A stretch of 6,848 bases of DNA, from contig JANYBE010000545.1 of assembly GCA_025360945.1 (NCBI GenBank), positions 1 through 6,848 of the forward strand, read 5' to 3'. This document shows, piece after piece, positions 1 to 5,865 of this stretch (its first letter is position 1; every line of letters starts with the position of its first letter). The notes beneath the pieces were generated by a model, which searched no databases, was not told where the DNA came from, and saw only the letters and a list, made by a program, of their open reading frames with translations. Both the position numbers and the translations under genes were made by a program. This DNA comes from Rhizobacter sp. (lineage in GTDB: Bacteria > Pseudomonadota > Gammaproteobacteria > Burkholderiales > Burkholderiaceae_C).

Positions 1-1
1 C

Positions 2-1150
2 GAAAGCTACTCCGATGCCTACTTGCACGCGCTCGAGCTGGAAAAGCAGCACGGCCTGACCTTCGTGCATCCGTTCGACGACCCCGACGTGATCGCCGGC
101 CAGGGCACGATCGCGATGGAAATTCTGCGCCAGTACCAGGCACCGATCGACGCGATCTTCGTCGCGATCGGCGGTGGTGGATTGATCTCGGGCGTGGCCG
201 CGTACATCAAATCGGTACGTCCCGAGATCAAGGTGATTGGCGTGCAGACCAGGGATTCCGACGCGATGCTGCGCTCGGTCAAGGCCGGCAAGCGCGTGCA
301 GCTGCGCGACGTCGGCTTGTTCGCCGACGGCACCGCCGTGAAGCTGGTGGGCGTTGAGACTTTCCGCCTCGCACGCGAACTCGTCGATGAGTACATCGTC
401 GTCGACACCGACGCCGCCTGCGCCGCGATCAAGGACGTGTTCGAGGACACCCGCAGCATCGTCGAGCCCTCGGGCGCACTCGGCGTGGCCGCGATCAAGC
501 AGTACGTGGCCACGCACCGCTGCAAGGGCAAGACCTTCATCGCGATCACCTGCGGCGCGAACATGAACTTCGACCGGCTGCGCTTCGTCGCCGAGCGCGC
601 CGAGGTCGGCGAGGAGCGCGAAGCGCTGTTCGCGGTGACGATCCCCGAAGAGCGCGGCAGCTTCAAGCGCTTTTGCGAACTGCTCGGGCCGCGCGCCGTT
701 ACCGAATTCAACTACCGCATCTCCGACTCGAAGCAAGCCCATGTGTTCGTCGGCCTCTCGACCGCAAACCGCAACGAGCCGGCCAAGCTGGCCAAGCACT
801 TCAGCCGCCACGGCTTCGCCACACTCAACCTGACCGACGACGAGCTGGCGAAGGAGCACCTGCGCCACATGGTTGGCGGTCGCAGCGCGCTTGCGCACGA
901 CGAGCGCCTGTACCGTTTCGTGTTCCCCGAGCGGCCGGGCGCGCTGATGCGTTTTCTGTCGAGCATGCACCCGGACTGGAACATCAGCCTGTTCCACTAC
1001 CGCAACCAGGGCGCCGACTACGGCCGCATCCTGGTAGGCATCCAGGTGCCACGCGCCGACCGGCAAGGCTTTCGCGAATTCATCGCCAACCTCGCCTACC
1101 CGTGCGAAGACGAGACGGACAACCCGGTGTACCGGCTGTTCCTGCGCTGA
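2..1150 (+). CDS. ilvA: Threonine ammonia-lyase, biosynthetic (5'-truncated by window)
   Basis: This is the C-terminal 382 residues of a PLP-dependent enzyme that deaminates L-threonine to 2-oxobutanoate, the first committed step of isoleucine synthesis in the cytoplasm. The frame is open from base 2, so the true start lies upstream. About 130 residues, including the PLP-binding lysine, should be missing if the protein is about 510 residues long like its homologues. The phosphate-binding glycine loop GGGGL lies at fragment residues 57-61, and the conserved GANMNFDRLR segment near residues 185-194. Two ACT-like regulatory subdomains follow (about 206-287 and 302-382), each with the typical 'PE-R-G' turn (IPEERGSF, FPERPGAL). 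The paired ACT-like tail is the mark of the isoleucine-feedback-inhibited biosynthetic form rather than the catabolic TdcB form. The residue before GAN is Cys (codon 551-553), where E. coli IlvA has Ser. Identification is firm. Confidence 0.96.
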   Translation, partial: ESYSDAYLHALELEKQHGLTFVHPFDDPDVIAGQGTIAMEILRQYQAPIDAIFVAIGGGGLISGVAAYIKSVRPEIKVIGVQTRDSDAMLRSVKAGKRVQLRDVGLFADGTAVKLVGVETFRLARELVDEYIVVDTDAACAAIKDVFEDTRSIVEPSGALGVAAIKQYVATHRCKGKTFIAITCGANMNFDRLRFVAERAEVGEEREALFAVTIPEERGSFKRFCELLGPRAVTEFNYRISDSKQAHVFVGLSTANRNEPAKLAKHFSRHGFATLNLTDDELAKEHLRHMVGGRSALAHDERLYRFVFPERPGALMRFLSSMHPDWNISLFHYRNQGADYGRILVGIQVPRADRQGFREFIANLAYPCEDETDNPVYRLFLR

Positions 1151-1194
1151 GTATGGAGTCACAATCCCCCGTCGCTTGAACCCATTGCACGCCC

Positions 1195-2268
1195 ATGTCG
1201 GTCAATCGCTCGCTCATCTCGCCCACCTCGAACCCGCTGCTCGAACAGGCCCTGCGCAAGAAGCTCGCGCGCCGCGCCGAGACGACCGGCGGCCTGGGTG
1301 AGCTCGAAGCGCTCGCGGTTCGCCTCGGGCTGATCCAGAACACGTTGAAGCCGCGCTTTCGCACGCCGCAGATCGCGATCTTCGCGGCCGACCACGGCCT
1401 TGCGGTCGAGGGCCTGAGCGCGCCCGGACCGCACTCGACGGCCCTGCTGGCCAACCAGTTACTGACCTCGCAGCTGCCGGTGTCGGTGTTTGCGCGCATT
1501 CAGGGCCTGGAGCTATCGGTCGTCGATTGCGGTGTGGCCGAATCGGTGAACCCGCATGTGCGGCTGCTCGCACGCAAGATCGCGCATGGCACGCGCAACT
1601 CGCGCGTCACCTCGGCGATGTCGCTCGACCAGGCGCACGCCGCGATCCGCGCTGGCATGGAGATCGCCGATTCGCTGGTCGGCAATTCGGTCGTGTGCGC
1701 CGGCATCGGCCTGGGTTCGCACGAGAGCGCGGCGCTGGTGCTGTCGCGCCTGTCCGGTGCGAACCTAAGCGATCTGCTGATCTCCGGGCCCGACATGGAG
1801 GAGGCCAACCTCGCCCATCTGCTCGCGGTATTGCAAAGCGCCCAGGCGCGCCACAAGGATGTGACCGACCCGGTCGAGGTGCTGGCCGCGTTCGGCGGCT
1901 TTGAGATCGCGATGATGGTCGGCTTGATGCTGGTCGCCGGCAGCAAGCGCCATCTGATCGTGATCGACGGCATGCCGGCGTGTGCCGCGCTGATGGTTGC
2001 CGCGCGCATTGCACCGGCCGTCACCGACTACTGCGTCTACAGCCGCAGTCACAGCCACCAGGGGCTGGATCAGGCACTCGCGCTGTTCCACGCATCCGCG
2101 CTGCTCGAGCTTGGCATGGAAAGCACCGACGGCACCGGCGCGACGCTGGCCTGGCCACTGGTGCGCAGTGCCGCAGCACTGCTGACCGAAGTCGCCGAGG
2201 GCGAAGAGCCGGGACCGACGCACCCCATCCCGATCATCACGACCTCCGAACCGGCCACGCCGCTGTAA
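1195..2268 (+). CDS. CobT-like nicotinate-nucleotide phosphoribosyltransferase family protein with divergent active site
   Basis: A 357-residue protein, close to the usual CobT length of about 350. CobT transfers phosphoribose from nicotinate mononucleotide to dimethylbenzimidazole to make the cobalamin lower-ligand nucleotide. Family landmarks appear in order: FAADHGLAVEGLSA (63-76), GTRN plus a helix like the family's (132-160), DPVEVLAAFGGFEIAMMVG (225-243), VIDGM (256-260) and GTGATLAWPLVRSAAALL (313-330). Several functional motifs depart from the canonical form. The N-terminal K-P-x-G-S-L-G is TTGGLG (30-35). The GEMGIGNTT loop reads CAGIGLGSHES (168-178). The catalytic Glu of the (L)GEGTGA motif (Glu317 in Salmonella) aligns with Asp312 in STDGTGA. 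A Pro/Thr-rich tail of about 20 residues ends the protein. ATG 1195 is the first good start; no clear Shine-Dalgarno precedes it. No other cobalamin gene is visible. Family membership is secure; the canonical reaction is doubtful, so the symbol is withheld. Confidence 0.85.
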   Translation: MSVNRSLISPTSNPLLEQALRKKLARRAETTGGLGELEALAVRLGLIQNTLKPRFRTPQIAIFAADHGLAVEGLSAPGPHSTALLANQLLTSQLPVSVFARIQGLELSVVDCGVAESVNPHVRLLARKIAHGTRNSRVTSAMSLDQAHAAIRAGMEIADSLVGNSVVCAGIGLGSHESAALVLSRLSGANLSDLLISGPDMEEANLAHLLAVLQSAQARHKDVTDPVEVLAAFGGFEIAMMVGLMLVAGSKRHLIVIDGMPACAALMVAARIAPAVTDYCVYSRSHSHQGLDQALALFHASALLELGMESTDGTGATLAWPLVRSAAALLTEVAEGEEPGPTHPIPIITTSEPATPL

Positions 2269-2275
2269 GCCGCGG

Positions 2276-2309
2276 CGCGCCAGAGCGCAGCGCTCACTGC
2301 GTCGGCGCG
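2276..2309. other. Nested GC-rich inverted repeats at the convergent gene junction
   Basis: CGCGCC (2276-2281) is complementary to GGCGCG (2304-2309). Between them lies the near-perfect palindrome GAGCGC-A-GCGCTC (2283-2295). The structure spans the 25-bp gap between the converging cobT-like gene and gspC and includes the last 16 bases of gspC. It could slow or stop transcription from either side. No T-run follows in either direction, so it is not a standard intrinsic terminator. Confidence 0.3.
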
Positions 2310-2938
2310 TTCGCGTCCGGGCGGTTCGGCGCCGGTTGCGTCGACGGTGCCGATGACTGCAATTGCGCTGGCGGCTGCTGCTGTGGCTGCATAGGTTGGG
2401 GCACGAGCGGCGGCGCCACCTGCGGCGCGATCTGCGACGCAAAGGCCGGTGGCGCTGGCGGCACGGGCATGCCGCTGGCAGGCAGCTTGCCGGTCGCGGC
2501 TACGGCCAGCGGCGGCAATTCGAGCGTGATCGCCGGTGCGCCCTGGCTCGCGCCGATCGAGACCGTGCGCAGGCTCACCGATTGCAGCATCAGATCGCCG
2601 TCGACGCGCGCGCCCACAGCATAGGCCTTGGGCATCTTGCCGTCCACCGCGATGAGGGCCACACCGTGCCCGGCCAGCGCATCCGACCCGATCTTTGGTG
2701 CCATGATGCCGAACAGGCGAAAGCGCGAGTTCGCGTCGGCGGCTGGCATCGCAGCGGCCGTGGCGACGGGTACCGCGCCGAGCAGCCGCGTTAGGTCGCC
2801 GCGCACCGCGCTCACGTCGCCAACCGGCACAGCGTAAGCTGGGGCGGCCGGCGCCTGCACCAGCAGGCGCAAACCCCAGAACACCGCCGTGGCAGCAACC
2901 AGAGCCCATATAACGAACGCTGACAGTCGTGCGAGCAT
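2294..2938 (-). CDS. gspC: Type II secretion inner-membrane protein GspC (short form, no PDZ)
   Basis: A 214-residue bitopic inner-membrane protein. GspC joins the T2SS inner-membrane platform to the N-terminal domains of the secretin GspD. A short cytoplasmic N-terminus is followed by one hydrophobic segment (about 6-27) and an Ala/Pro-rich linker. A small beta domain at about 72-131 resembles the GspC homology region (RFRLFGIMAPK, then GVALIAVDGKMPKAYAVG and LQSVSLRTVSIG). The last 60 residues (154-214) are Pro/Gln/Ala-rich low complexity with no PDZ domain and no evident coiled coil. The gene diverges from the gspG operon with 58 bp between start codons. No Shine-Dalgarno is visible, and a possible CATAAT -10 lies only 5 bases upstream of the ATG, so the mRNA may have almost no leader. 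The call rests on topology, domain pattern and neighbours; any small GspC/GspN-like T2SS protein would be the alternative. Confidence 0.82.
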   Translation of the reverse strand: MLARLSAFVIWALVAATAVFWGLRLLVQAPAAPAYAVPVGDVSAVRGDLTRLLGAVPVATAAAMPAADANSRFRLFGIMAPKIGSDALAGHGVALIAVDGKMPKAYAVGARVDGDLMLQSVSLRTVSIGASQGAPAITLELPPLAVAATGKLPASGMPVPPAPPAFASQIAPQVAPPLVPQPMQPQQQPPAQLQSSAPSTQPAPNRPDANAPTQ

Positions 2939-2948
2939 GATTGATTAT
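2920..2948 (+). promoter_or_regulatory. Putative sigma70-type promoter for the gspG operon
   Basis: CTGACA (2920-2925, 5 of 6 matches to TTGACA) is followed after 17 bp by GATTAT (2943-2948, 4 of 6 matches to TATAAT, with the key second A and last T kept). Transcription would begin near 2955, about 42 bases before the gspG start. It sits in the only clearly AT-rich patch of this part of the window and reads away from gspC, whose first codons contain the -35 element. Confidence 0.45.
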
Positions 2949-2949
2949 G
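2944..2949 (-). promoter_or_regulatory. Putative -10 element for gspC
   Basis: On the minus strand this reads CATAAT, 5 of 6 matches to the sigma70 -10 consensus. It ends 5 bases before the gspC ATG, implying a leaderless or nearly leaderless transcript. The best -35 at 17 bp spacing is CTGGAG (2967-2972), only 3 of 6. It overlaps the putative -10 of the gspG promoter on the other strand. Confidence 0.3.
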
Positions 2950-2985
2950 ATTCATCGAGAACAGCACTCCAGCCCCGGCGCTGGC

Positions 2986-2989
2986 AGGA
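2986..2989 (+). promoter_or_regulatory. Ribosome binding site fixing the gspG start
   Basis: AGGA lies 7 bases before ATG 2997. In-frame candidate starts upstream (GTG 2889, ATG 2937) have no such site and would run back into gspC, so this decides the start at 2997. Confidence 0.6.
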
Positions 2990-2996
2990 ACACGAC

Positions 2997-3437
2997 ATGA
3001 CGTTGGCAAGACACCCCACCGCTGCGCGCTCGCCTCGCGGCTTCACCTTGATCGAGCTGATGGTCGTGATCATGATCATCGGCGTGCTCGCGGCGTTGAT
3101 CGTGCCTAATGTGCTGGATCGGCTGGCGCAGTCAAAGGTCACCGCCGCGCGCACCGATGTCGCCAGCCTGATGGGCCAGCTCAAGCTCTACAAGCTGGAC
3201 AACGGCCAGTTTCCGACCTCGGAGCAGGGGCTGCAAGCGCTGGCCGCCAAGCCTACGACTGGCCCGATCCCGCCGAACTGGAAACCCTATGTCGACAAGC
3301 TGCCGACCGATCCCTGGGGCCATGCGTACCAGTACGCCAACCCGGGGCTGAAGGGTGAGATCGACGTCTACAGCTTCGGCGCCGACGGTGTGGTCGGCGG
3401 CGAAGGCGACAACGCGGACATCGGCAGCTGGCAATAG
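2997..3437 (+). CDS. gspG: Type II secretion major pseudopilin GspG
   Basis: A 146-residue prepilin-like protein and the main subunit of the periplasmic T2SS pseudopilus. The prepilin peptidase site is G15|F16, followed by FTLIELMVVIMIIGVLAALIV, with the invariant Glu at mature position 5 and a hydrophobic helix of about 21 residues. The globular part carries the family signatures: FPTSEQGLQAL (72-82), LPTDPWGHAYQY (102-113) and the calcium-loop region GADGVVGGEGDNADIGSW (128-145). The mature protein is 131 residues, normal for GspG. The leader is 15 residues with two Arg and one His, longer than the 5-7 residues of the other type IV-type pseudopilins here. ATG 2997 was chosen for its AGGA ribosome site. 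It is the first gene of the rightward operon, driven by the divergent region shared with gspC; gspH follows after 23 bases. Confidence 0.97.
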   Translation: MTLARHPTAARSPRGFTLIELMVVIMIIGVLAALIVPNVLDRLAQSKVTAARTDVASLMGQLKLYKLDNGQFPTSEQGLQALAAKPTTGPIPPNWKPYVDKLPTDPWGHAYQYANPGLKGEIDVYSFGADGVVGGEGDNADIGSWQ

Positions 3438-3450
3438 CAAATGAAACCGC

Positions 3451-3454
3451 GGAG
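3451..3454 (+). promoter_or_regulatory. Ribosome binding site for the gspH GTG start
   Basis: GGAG ends 6 bases before GTG 3461. It supports the GTG start over the out-of-frame ATG at 3441, which has only a weak purine stretch ahead of it. Confidence 0.6.
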
Positions 3455-3460
3455 CGCAGC

Positions 3461-3910
3461 GTGAAGACCCGCCCGGTCGGCTTCACGCTGATCGAGTTGA
3501 TGGTCGTGGTCGCGCTGATCGCGATCGCCAGCGCCGTCACCAGCCTGGCGCTGCGCGACCCGGCCGCGACCCGGCTCGAGCAGGAGGGTGCGCGCCTGGT
3601 GGCTTTGCTGGAAGCGGCACGCACCGAGGCACGCTCCGCCGGGCTCAGCGCGAGCTGGCAGCCGCAGGTTGGTGCGGACGGCGTCGCCGGCTTTCGCTTC
3701 AACGGGCTGCCGCCATCCAACGACTTGCAGACCCAATGGCTTAACCAAGGCGTGACGGCCGACATCCCCGGCGCGCGCGCCGTGCTGCTCGGTCCCGAGC
3801 CGTTGATCGGCGCGCAGCGCATCGTACTGCGCCTGGACCAGAGGACGCTGACGCTGTCGACCGACGGCCTCGGCCCGTTTGTCGTCGCCGCGGACGTGCC
3901 GGCCTCATGA
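3461..3910 (+). CDS. gspH: Type II secretion minor pseudopilin GspH
   Basis: A 149-residue minor pseudopilin, thought to sit near the pseudopilus tip and join it to the GspG shaft. The leader is only 7 residues (MKTRPVG|F), followed by FTLIELMVVVALIAIASAV with Glu at mature position 5. The helix continues amphipathically through a region rich in Glu, Arg and Ala (about 38-60), then a beta-rich C-terminal domain (about 63-149). Length and the segment ARLVALLEAARTEARSAG match the GspH/FimT pattern of a long N-terminal helix running into a small globular domain. Translation starts at GTG 3461 behind a good GGAG. Its TGA overlaps the gspI ATG in the sequence ATGA. Assignment as H rather than another minor pseudopilin rests on domain pattern and on its place between gspG and gspI. 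Confidence 0.93.
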   Translation: MKTRPVGFTLIELMVVVALIAIASAVTSLALRDPAATRLEQEGARLVALLEAARTEARSAGLSASWQPQVGADGVAGFRFNGLPPSNDLQTQWLNQGVTADIPGARAVLLGPEPLIGAQRIVLRLDQRTLTLSTDGLGPFVVAADVPAS

Positions 3911-4266
3911 ACGCGAACGCGCGCGGCTTCACGCTGATCGAGGTGCTGGTCGCGCTGACCATCGTCGCGATTACGCTCGGCGCGGGCATCAAGGCCGCGG
4001 GCGCGCTGACCGGCAACACGCAGCGCCTGGGCGATGTCACGTCGGCCCAGTGGTGCGCCGACAACCAGCTCACGGGATTGCGCCTGAGCGAGCTCACGCC
4101 GCCGATCGGCGACTCGGATTTCAGCTGCGCCGAACTCGGTCAGACCTACCGCGGCAGGCTCGTCGTGCGGCCGACGCCGAACCCGTTGTTCGTCAATGTC
4201 GACGCCGCGATCTCCGACGAGGCGGGTGCACCGATCCTCAATCTCACGACGGTGCTGCGCAAGTGA
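3907..4266 (+). CDS. gspI: Type II secretion minor pseudopilin GspI
   Basis: A 119-residue minor pseudopilin. In the characterised T2SS, GspI is the core of the GspI-GspJ-GspK tip complex that starts pseudopilus assembly. The leader is MNANARG|F, followed by FTLIEVLVALTIVAITLGA with Glu at mature position 5. The GspI-typical segment (W)CADNQLTGLRL lies at 49-60, and a short beta domain ends with RPTPNPLFVNVDAAISDE (88-105). Two cysteines (Cys50 and Cys74) are the only ones in the protein and could form a disulfide in the periplasm. The start ATG overlaps the gspH stop by four bases (ATGA) and the stop overlaps the gspJ GTG (GTGA), so translation is probably coupled on both sides; no strong Shine-Dalgarno is visible. 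Confidence 0.95.
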   Translation: MNANARGFTLIEVLVALTIVAITLGAGIKAAGALTGNTQRLGDVTSAQWCADNQLTGLRLSELTPPIGDSDFSCAELGQTYRGRLVVRPTPNPLFVNVDAAISDEAGAPILNLTTVLRK

Positions 4267-4877
4267 GATCGCGCGGCTTCACGCTGGTCGAAGTGCTGGT
4301 CGCGATGGTCATCATGGCGATCATGGCCGTGATGGCGTGGCAGGGTGTGGACGGCATCGTGCGCACCCGCAACGCGAGCCAAGAACGGCTCGAGACTACC
4401 CTGCGGCTGAACACTGTGATCGCGCAGTGGGATCAGGATCTGGCCTCGATTCAGGAGACCCGCGTCGTCAACTCGGCTCTGGCCTGCAACGGCGCCACCG
4501 TGCGCCTCACGCGGCGCACGCCGGACGGCGTGCAGATCGTCGTCTGGACGTTGCGCCCGGCCGACAACAACACGTCCGTCTGGGAGCGCTGGGCCGGCCC
4601 GGCCGTCACCACGACCAGTGCGCTCAACGACAGCTGGCTGCGAAGCCAGCAGCTTCAGGGCAACGAGCCCGGTAGCCTGCGCACGCTCACCGGACTGAGC
4701 GGCTGGCAAGTCTATTTCTACCAGGGCAACGCCTGGGGAAATTGCCAATCAAGCCTCGATCAGGCCGCTTCTGCGCCACAGGCCGCGCTGCCCGATGGCG
4801 TGCGCGTCGTGTTGAGCTTCGCACCTGGTAGCGGCCTGAACGGCGACCTCACCCGCGACACGCTGTTAAAGCGCTGA
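4263..4877 (+). CDS. gspJ: Type II secretion minor pseudopilin GspJ
   Basis: A 204-residue minor pseudopilin and the second member of the GspI-J-K tip complex. GTG 4263 is chosen because it gives the short leader MRSRG|F (5 residues) right before FTLVEVLVAMVIMAIMAVMAWQ, with Glu at mature position 5, and because it overlaps the gspI stop in GTGA. The frame stays open far upstream into gspH, but no start there makes sense. Family features include the helix IVRTRNASQERLETTLRLN (32-50), QWDQDLASI (55-63), the Trp-rich beta region WTLRP...WERW (95-110) and the C-terminal LPDGVRVVLSF (176-186). Cys75 and Cys161 are the only cysteines. Length is normal for GspJ (about 190-220). It is followed after 6 bases by gspK. 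Confidence 0.95.
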   Translation: MRSRGFTLVEVLVAMVIMAIMAVMAWQGVDGIVRTRNASQERLETTLRLNTVIAQWDQDLASIQETRVVNSALACNGATVRLTRRTPDGVQIVVWTLRPADNNTSVWERWAGPAVTTTSALNDSWLRSQQLQGNEPGSLRTLTGLSGWQVYFYQGNAWGNCQSSLDQAASAPQAALPDGVRVVLSFAPGSGLNGDLTRDTLLKR

Positions 4878-4883
4878 CACGCC

Positions 4884-5837
4884 ATGCCGAGCTCGTCACC
4901 TGGTCGGCAACGCGGCGCGGCACTCCTGACCGCGATGATCATCGTCACGCTGGTGGCGACGCTCGCGGCCGCGATGGTCTGGCAGCAGTGGCGCGCAATT
5001 CAGGTCGAGTCGGCCGAGCGCGCTCGTGCGCAGTCGGCGTGGATCCTCTCCGGTGCCCTCGACTTCGCCAAATTGATCCTGCGCGAAGACCTGCGCAGCA
5101 CCAACGGTCGCCAGTTCACGGCGCTGACCGAACCGTGGGCAACCCCGCTCGCCGAATCCCGGCTCTCGACCTTCCTCGCCATCGACAAGTCCAACGCTGA
5201 AGATGGCCCTGAGGCCTTTTTGTCCGGCAACATTACCGACGCCCAGGCGCACTACAACTTGCGCAACCTGCTGAAGCCTGACAACACGGTTGACAGCGAC
5301 GAGGTCGCTGCGTTGGGGCAGCTGTGCCAGACGGTCGGCATCGAAACCGGCATCGCCGAGCGCATCGCCGTCGGGCTGCACGACGCCACCGTCGGCACCA
5401 GCGCAGGCGCACCGCTCAATCCGCAGCGTGTTGGGCAACTGACGTGGCTGGGGGTGGACGATGCCTCGGTACAGGCGTTGCAGCCGTTTGTCGTATTGCT
5501 GCCGGTGGCCACAAAGGTCAACGTCAATACGGCGCCGACGGAAGTGCTCACCGCGGTCAGCAAGAGCCTGCTGGACCCAGGCTCCGCAGAGCACCTGGTG
5601 CAGCTGCGCCAGCGCACGCCATTCAAGACGCTGGCCGACTTGACGAACCAGATCCCGGCACTGGCGCCCATCGCCACCAAATTCGACGTTCGCTCCAGCT
5701 ACTTCGAGGTGCGCGGCCGGCTGCGGCTGGTGGACCGCGTGCTGGTCGAGCGCTCGCTGCTGCAACGCCTGCCGAACGGGCAGTCGGTCGTGCTGCAGCG
5801 CGAGCGGATCGCCAGCTTGGAGCAAATCGGCGGCTGA
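4884..5837 (+). CDS. gspK: Type II secretion minor pseudopilin GspK
   Basis: A 317-residue atypical large pseudopilin that caps the GspI-J-K tip. The leader MPSSSPGRQRG is followed by AALLTAMIIVTLVATLAAAMVW; the residue at mature position 5 is Thr. This is expected, since GspK is the one pseudopilin family lacking Glu5. The large inserted alpha domain follows (about 60-270), with ITDAQAHYNLRNLL (117-130) and the signature KVNVNTAPTEVLTAV (211-225) of the helix-hairpin-helix-like repeat, then SSYFEVRGRLRL (271-282) in the C-terminal beta part. Length is within the usual 300-340. ATG 4884 lies 6 bases after the gspJ stop with no clear Shine-Dalgarno, consistent with coupling. It ends the tightly packed pseudopilin block; 100 bp of non-coding DNA follow. 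Confidence 0.96.
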   Translation: MPSSSPGRQRGAALLTAMIIVTLVATLAAAMVWQQWRAIQVESAERARAQSAWILSGALDFAKLILREDLRSTNGRQFTALTEPWATPLAESRLSTFLAIDKSNAEDGPEAFLSGNITDAQAHYNLRNLLKPDNTVDSDEVAALGQLCQTVGIETGIAERIAVGLHDATVGTSAGAPLNPQRVGQLTWLGVDDASVQALQPFVVLLPVATKVNVNTAPTEVLTAVSKSLLDPGSAEHLVQLRQRTPFKTLADLTNQIPALAPIATKFDVRSSYFEVRGRLRLVDRVLVERSLLQRLPNGQSVVLQRERIASLEQIGG

Positions 5838-5865
5838 CGCGGCCTTCACGCTACAACAGCGCCCC

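Noticed and set aside
1160..1165. CACAAT upstream of the cobT-like gene as a possible -10 element.
   Set aside because: No convincing -35 lies 16-18 bp upstream, and the 44-bp gap after ilvA fits co-transcription equally well.
1765..2442. Minus-strand frame running from the cobT-like gene into the gspC region.
   Set aside because: Extremely Arg-rich composition typical of a shadow frame, and it crosses two well supported genes.
2889..2996. Earlier in-frame starts for gspG (GTG 2889, ATG 2937).
   Set aside because: They would overlap gspC or its promoter region and add a non-leader-like sequence; ATG 2997 has an AGGA at the right distance.
3879..4262. Possible N-terminal extension of gspJ giving a 332-residue protein.
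   Set aside because: The extension is an out-of-frame reading of gspH/gspI with shadow-like composition. The prepilin leader and GTGA overlap fix the start at 4263.
4896..4945. Thr instead of Glu at mature position 5 of GspK as a possible defect.
   Set aside because: GspK proteins characteristically lack Glu5, so this is the normal state of the family.
4896..5849. A 317-residue open frame on the minus strand, the same length as gspK on the other strand.
   Set aside because: It is antisense to a clear gspK, has no recognisable domain, and long antisense frames are expected in GC-rich coding DNA. The equal length is coincidence.
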